Of a DNA stretch of 64,000 nt, positions 59,969-64,000 are shown one piece after another (positions within the stretch are counted from its first letter, which is position 1; every line of letters begins with the position of its first letter). The notes under the pieces were generated by a model that had not been told where the DNA came from, ran no database searches, and was given only the letters and a program-made list of their open reading frames with translations. A program made the position numbers and the translations under genes. The DNA is from Coniella vitis (Eukaryota > Ascomycota > Sordariomycetes > Diaporthales > Schizoparmaceae), in NCBI GenBank assembly GCA_011317545.1, contig WUJK01000003.1:2480001-2544000 (forward strand), in the 5' to 3' direction.

Positions 59969-61655
59969 GATGAAACGTAAAGAGTGTGGGAGAGAGGACA
60001 ACAGAAACCAACACTTGGTAAACAAAAAGGAGTGTGATGACTTCGCGGTGGGTAGTCAGAAATAACAAAGTGTGGAGTGAGTTGATCGTTTTACTGCAAT
60101 CAAAGCTGCTCTTTGTTCACATGCGGTCCCGCGCCGAGAAAGCCGAGAGTCAAGACTGGGGCTGAGGTTGCGCAGTCCCAATCAATTGATCGGGGCGTTT
60201 TTGGATGGGGCAGTCGTCGAATCTGTGTGTGCAATCCAATCTCCGGAATAATAGACTTTGGGGTCCAAGATCCTGCTGTGAGGGGCGAAAGAGGAGATAG
60301 AGAAGAAGGATCACCAGCGGGAAAATAGAAAAATAATGCTGCTGTTGGTGATTACTAGTGTGCAGATGTACATGCAGGGCTCTGTGTCTCTGCTTTTGCC
60401 CCGTGAGCTTCTTTGTCCCTCGCGAAACTCTGATTCTCTGCTATGAGACGGGTATATTTCCGTTGAGGCGAGCGATGCGGGGTGGGCTTTCTGGGCCGCG
60501 GCGTGGAGCGGATTCCCCCTGCGCCAACAAGGTTGCAGTGCGTCGAGAGTTGGTGTGGCCAGTGAGACCCAAGGCTGAGGTCCACGTTGCGGGAGAACGA
60601 GAGAATGCTGGATCAACAGTATGGAATCGTGTTGTTTGCCTGTTTATCAAGTGGTGACAAACGGATCATCCACAGAACTCGTCATCAAGACCGAGTCAAT
60701 GGAAAACTTGGGACGGCAGCGTCTTCGAGCACAGAAAGCGAGCCGGCGACAAAATCAGAAATGAAATCCCCATCGACGAAGTGGAGCCTGAGGAAGCGAC
60801 TCACACATGCAAGCCGTGCACAAAAAAGCACAGGCTGCCGTTCGCTTGGCTCTCTGGCTCTTTGGGCTCCTCGCCTGAAGAAAAAGAAGCGGAAGAGTGG
60901 CCGCCGTCATCGGTCTGGAGCTGTTGCGGCTTTGGTCTCGTCTCGTCTGGGTTGCAAATTCCAATTACATCACAACCTGGCGGCAGGACAGTGGAACAGC
61001 GCAGCGGTAGAAGTGGCGCAGCCGCACCTGGCTGAGGTCATCGCGGCTTCTCAGGTCGGCCAGGCCCATCCCTGGGGAATGAAAGAATCGATCAAATCGT
61101 GGCGCCCCGATTCACACCAGAATTTCTGGAGCAGCAGATGCTTGCAAGCATCCGTCTCGTTCGTGGCAGGCCGCCACTCTTGGCTTTGCGCCATCGTTCG
61201 CAGGTCCAAGGGTCCAAAGTTATCATCGCAGAATCAGTCGTCAATGCAAGGCTGTATGGACCAGCCAGACTCGGATATGGCCCTCGAGATGGAGGGCAAG
61301 GCGTGAACGCTGACCAGTATCAAAAATAGTAATCCATGCCGAAAGAGCCAAGTACCCAGGCCTGCCTGCCAGAGCTTGCGACCGGAAGCCAGGAATCTGT
61401 CAGCACAGACCATCTACCAGGATTACTACGTGATCAACCCCATCTGCCTTGCCGTGGAAATGGCTTGTTCAGAACGCGCTGCCGGCCGCGTTCCATGTAC
61501 ATCCTGTAAGTTCACCACGATAACATCGAACACCACAACGGCCCGCCATCATCAACCCCGGCGAACCGATCTCCAAAAAACCGTGCAATTCGCCCCAAGA
61601 GCCATTCTTCATCATCGCAGACCCCTTAAGACGGATAACACCAACAAACAGCAAC
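59969..61655. other. Divergent promoter region
   Basis: About 1.7 kb between the PAQR and THOC5-like start codons. Frames such as 60587-61306 read as Ser/Arg-rich text without domains. No gene is supported. Confidence 0.45.
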
Positions 61656-62465
61656 ATGACCATCGAAACTATCGTCACAGACCCAGCCTTGCGCTCCTTT
61701 CTACAAACGTCGCAAAATGCCCGCGAACAAGCCCTCGCCCTTGCCGACCGGCTCGCAGCCATCTCCTCGCCCAACAGCCCGCCCTTGACGACCGAGCAGC
61801 AGATTGAGCTTTCCAAAGAGCAAAAGCTACTCAACACGAATCTGTCCTACCTACGCGGCCTTCACCGCTCCGCCTACATGGGTGCCCGCGTTACAAAGAC
61901 CCAGACCGCCGAGGCAAGGCAGGAAGTAGACGTCCGTCATCTGCAACTGCAGAATTTATATTACGAGCAGGCCCACTTGCAAGGGGAGATTGCCTCTTGC
62001 GAGGGTTACGAGTACGTTCTGTTCATGCTCCGTGACTGCAAAGGGAACGGCGTGTAGGCCGAAGGATCGTACTGTGGGTTGCTCTTTCGCTGACGCGGAT
62101 ATTAACGAACAGCCACGAATACCAAAAGCTGCCCCTTGTGCCCCTGGAGGAGTTTCTTGCAAAGCACCCCGAACATACCGACGCCGATGAGAACACGCTC
62201 ATGGTTGCGCGCATTGAAGATGAGCGTGCCGAGCGGGAGGCACTAGAACTCCAGCGCCAGGAGCTCCTCAAACGAAAACAGAAGCTCATTGCCGAGAACA
62301 AGAAGCGAAGGGAAGATCTGGCCAACTTGGACAATGATTTGGAGAAGTTTATTGATGTATGTATCCTCTGCAGTGCTCATGGCTTCATTATGCTGTGGCT
62401 GACAGCTCAAATCATAACCATAGGCTGCCAAACCGATCCAAAAGACATTCGAGAAGGTCGTTTGA
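61656..62465 (+). CDS. THOC5: THOC5-like (Fms-interacting protein) family
   Basis: THOC5 is a subunit of the THO complex, which couples transcription to mRNA export in the nucleus. Exons: 61656-62011, 62113-62356 and 62424-62465, giving 213 residues; introns are 101 and 67 bases with GTACGT and GTATGT donors, and phases agree. The start MTIETIVTDPALRSFLQTS is the first ATG after a suitable leader. Family features: LNTNLSYLRGLHRSAYMG, VDVRHLQLQNLYYEQAHLQGEI followed by the SCEGYD/HEYQKLPLVPLEEF junction at intron 1, and a long coiled coil (ERAEREALELQRQELLKRKQ). The last exon adds AAKPIQKTFEKVV. Fungal members of this family are short, like this one. Confidence 0.87.
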
Positions 62466-64000
62466 GCTGGAGGCAAAGTGCGGTTGTGCCTATATGCACA
62501 CGACTGTCAATCTCTCTGCAATAGGCCGTATCAAAAAGTGCCGAACGAGCTCATGATGAGCATCAAAAGCGCACACTTTACGAACCTCATGCTGCACGAT
62601 ATCACGCTTCGCGCTTACGATGTCGATGGCCGGTCAGGGCTTAGGACTAAGCAAATGGCCGCGCATGAAGAATTGCAGACTCTAAGTGGCCCAAGCCAGC
62701 TACGTTGACTAGGCGGTTCACCAGGCTGCTTGTCGTCCGGCTATGTCGAGCTTTCAACCAATGAGCGCAAGACATCCCGGTTGCAGAGGCACAAAGGACT
62801 CGAGCAGGCATTGTCGAGCGTGATACCCCGATGATGCGAATCCGAGGTCACAACTCAATCTAGGAATCCAAATCCGATCAATGCCCAGTCGAGGAGGAGG
62901 AGGAGGAGGAGGAGGGAAGAGGCCTAGGAGCTTGCGGCTGGATTGGAGAGCATTAGTCGTGTCTCCTGATGGATTCTGCACTCTGCCGAGCCAGGCCTTG
63001 GAAACGAGACTCTGCACTTGGAGGATGTTTTGCAGTTTATAGTTGGTTTCTTCAACAAGTTGTCTGTAACCATCACTACTATCAACGGTTCTCTTGACTT
63101 CACTTAAGTGACATTGCGGATCGTACAAGCAGACCAACGCTCACGGCTGCAAAAAGCGACGACTTCATCTGAGCGGGTCATCCGAATGCGACGAAGCTCT
63201 TTGAAGGAAAGGGGGCCAAGCAGCATGCACATCAACTCGTCACAAAATACATAGGGTGGAACTGTCATCGAAAATAAGCGACGAGAGAAGCGAGTGTTGT
63301 CAATTCACAATCCATGAGAGACAAAGATGAGAAGAGCTCCGTAACCGGAGCGGTACATGTGCGTGTGTCCGCCTTCGGAGTACCAACTCCGAGGATTTGA
63401 AGGGTAGAGGCACAGGCGGATCAAAGAGGCAGAAGAATGCGCGATTCTGGACTACAGAGGTCGTGATACAGCCGTTTCTGTGACCATATGGATTGGATGC
63501 GTTCCCATGTACTATGGGCTGTAGAAGCAAGCGACTAAATAGGAGCCCGTCCCTCCGCTGTCCGCTGCTACCTGATTGAAAGATGCCATGAAACACACGC
63601 AAGTCGTTCAGAGTGCAGTGTATGTACCTGCTGGCATTGTGTTTCCTCTCGAACGTCCTCATTGAGACAAGCTGGGAAGAATGCAATGATTATCAAAGTT
63701 CCGAGACACACAAGGTACACAGGGCAACAGAATGCATATAGCATAAGTGTTTTCCTTTCATCTTAGTTGTTTTATCATGAGATGGCCAAGGACTGCGGAG
63801 CTTCACATTGTCTGCATTTACGACTTGCAACATACCTCGTCATTCAGCTCGTTCAACCCGGGACGCACCGAGGAGGCGCCAGAAGGGGGGTTACAGTGTG
63901 ATGGCGTCGAGTACTGGGTCTATGCTCTGAAGCTACGCAGAATGTTCCCAGGTCCGCGTGGAGGTGAGCAATGGCAATGGCAATTGATCAATCAAGTCTG
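62466..64000. other. Right-edge sequence, no firm gene
   Basis: A minus-strand frame at 62754-63137 looks mildly protein-like (VKRTVDSSDGYRQLVEETNY) but starts with no ATG and has a Pro run from a GAG repeat at 62894-62913. It could be an exon of an unrecognised gene or chance. Nothing else is seen up to the end. Confidence 0.35.

Noticed and set aside
1..64000. CRISPR array, prophage, bacterial operon or secondary-metabolite cluster
   Set aside because: All genes have eukaryotic introns and fungal families; no regularly spaced repeats, synthase genes or phage genes are present.

Overview
The window looks like nuclear DNA of a filamentous ascomycete (Pezizomycotina, probably Sordariomycetes). 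The genes are split by short introns (about 60-200 bases) with GTNNGT donors and CTAAC/CTGAC branch sites. Families typical of mould genomes are present: a Pth11-type rhodopsin-domain membrane protein, a GH12 endoglucanase, GPI-anchor-type secreted proteins and an Izh3-like PAQR protein. A tRNA-Leu(AAG) carries an intron at the usual 37/38 position. The order assignment is inference from gene style only.

Layout from left to right: a decayed amidohydrolase (602-1592); a Pth11-like membrane protein (minus, 2861-4706); an Old Yellow Enzyme (7811-9327); an unresolved small membrane protein exon (minus, 10091-10204); the GINS subunit SLD5 (11034-11950); a truncated SDR fragment (12751-12939); a cysteine-rich GPI-type protein (16404-17102) convergent with methylthioribulose-1-phosphate dehydratase (minus, 17414-18365); calnexin (19785-21798); methylmalonate-semialdehyde dehydrogenase (23009-24821); a membrane family-2 glycosyltransferase (minus, 27998-30279). 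A gene-poor stretch of about 10 kb follows, in which only tRNA-Leu and a tRNA-like relic stand out. Then come GH12 endoglucanase (minus, 40093-40919), sulfate permease (minus, 43720-46500), a Bub2-type TBC protein (51509-53260), a small secreted or GPI-type unknown (57261-57960), an Izh3-like PAQR protein (minus, 58356-59968) and a THOC5-like protein (61656-62465).

The genes do not form a biosynthetic cluster. It is a mixed housekeeping region: DNA replication, mitotic exit control, mRNA export, ER folding, methionine salvage, sulfate uptake and valine catabolism, interleaved with cell-surface and secreted functions. Long intergenic spaces separate them, and these carry two gene relics, several simple repeats and many copies of one short motif.

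The most unusual signal is that motif. The 9-mer TACTATGTA (or its complement TACATAGTA) occurs about 27 times by eye, where roughly 0.5 would be expected by chance. Every copy lies outside the coding exons, and some related arms form perfect short inverted repeats. I found no large undescribed enzymatic system; this dispersed repeat is the best candidate for something undescribed.
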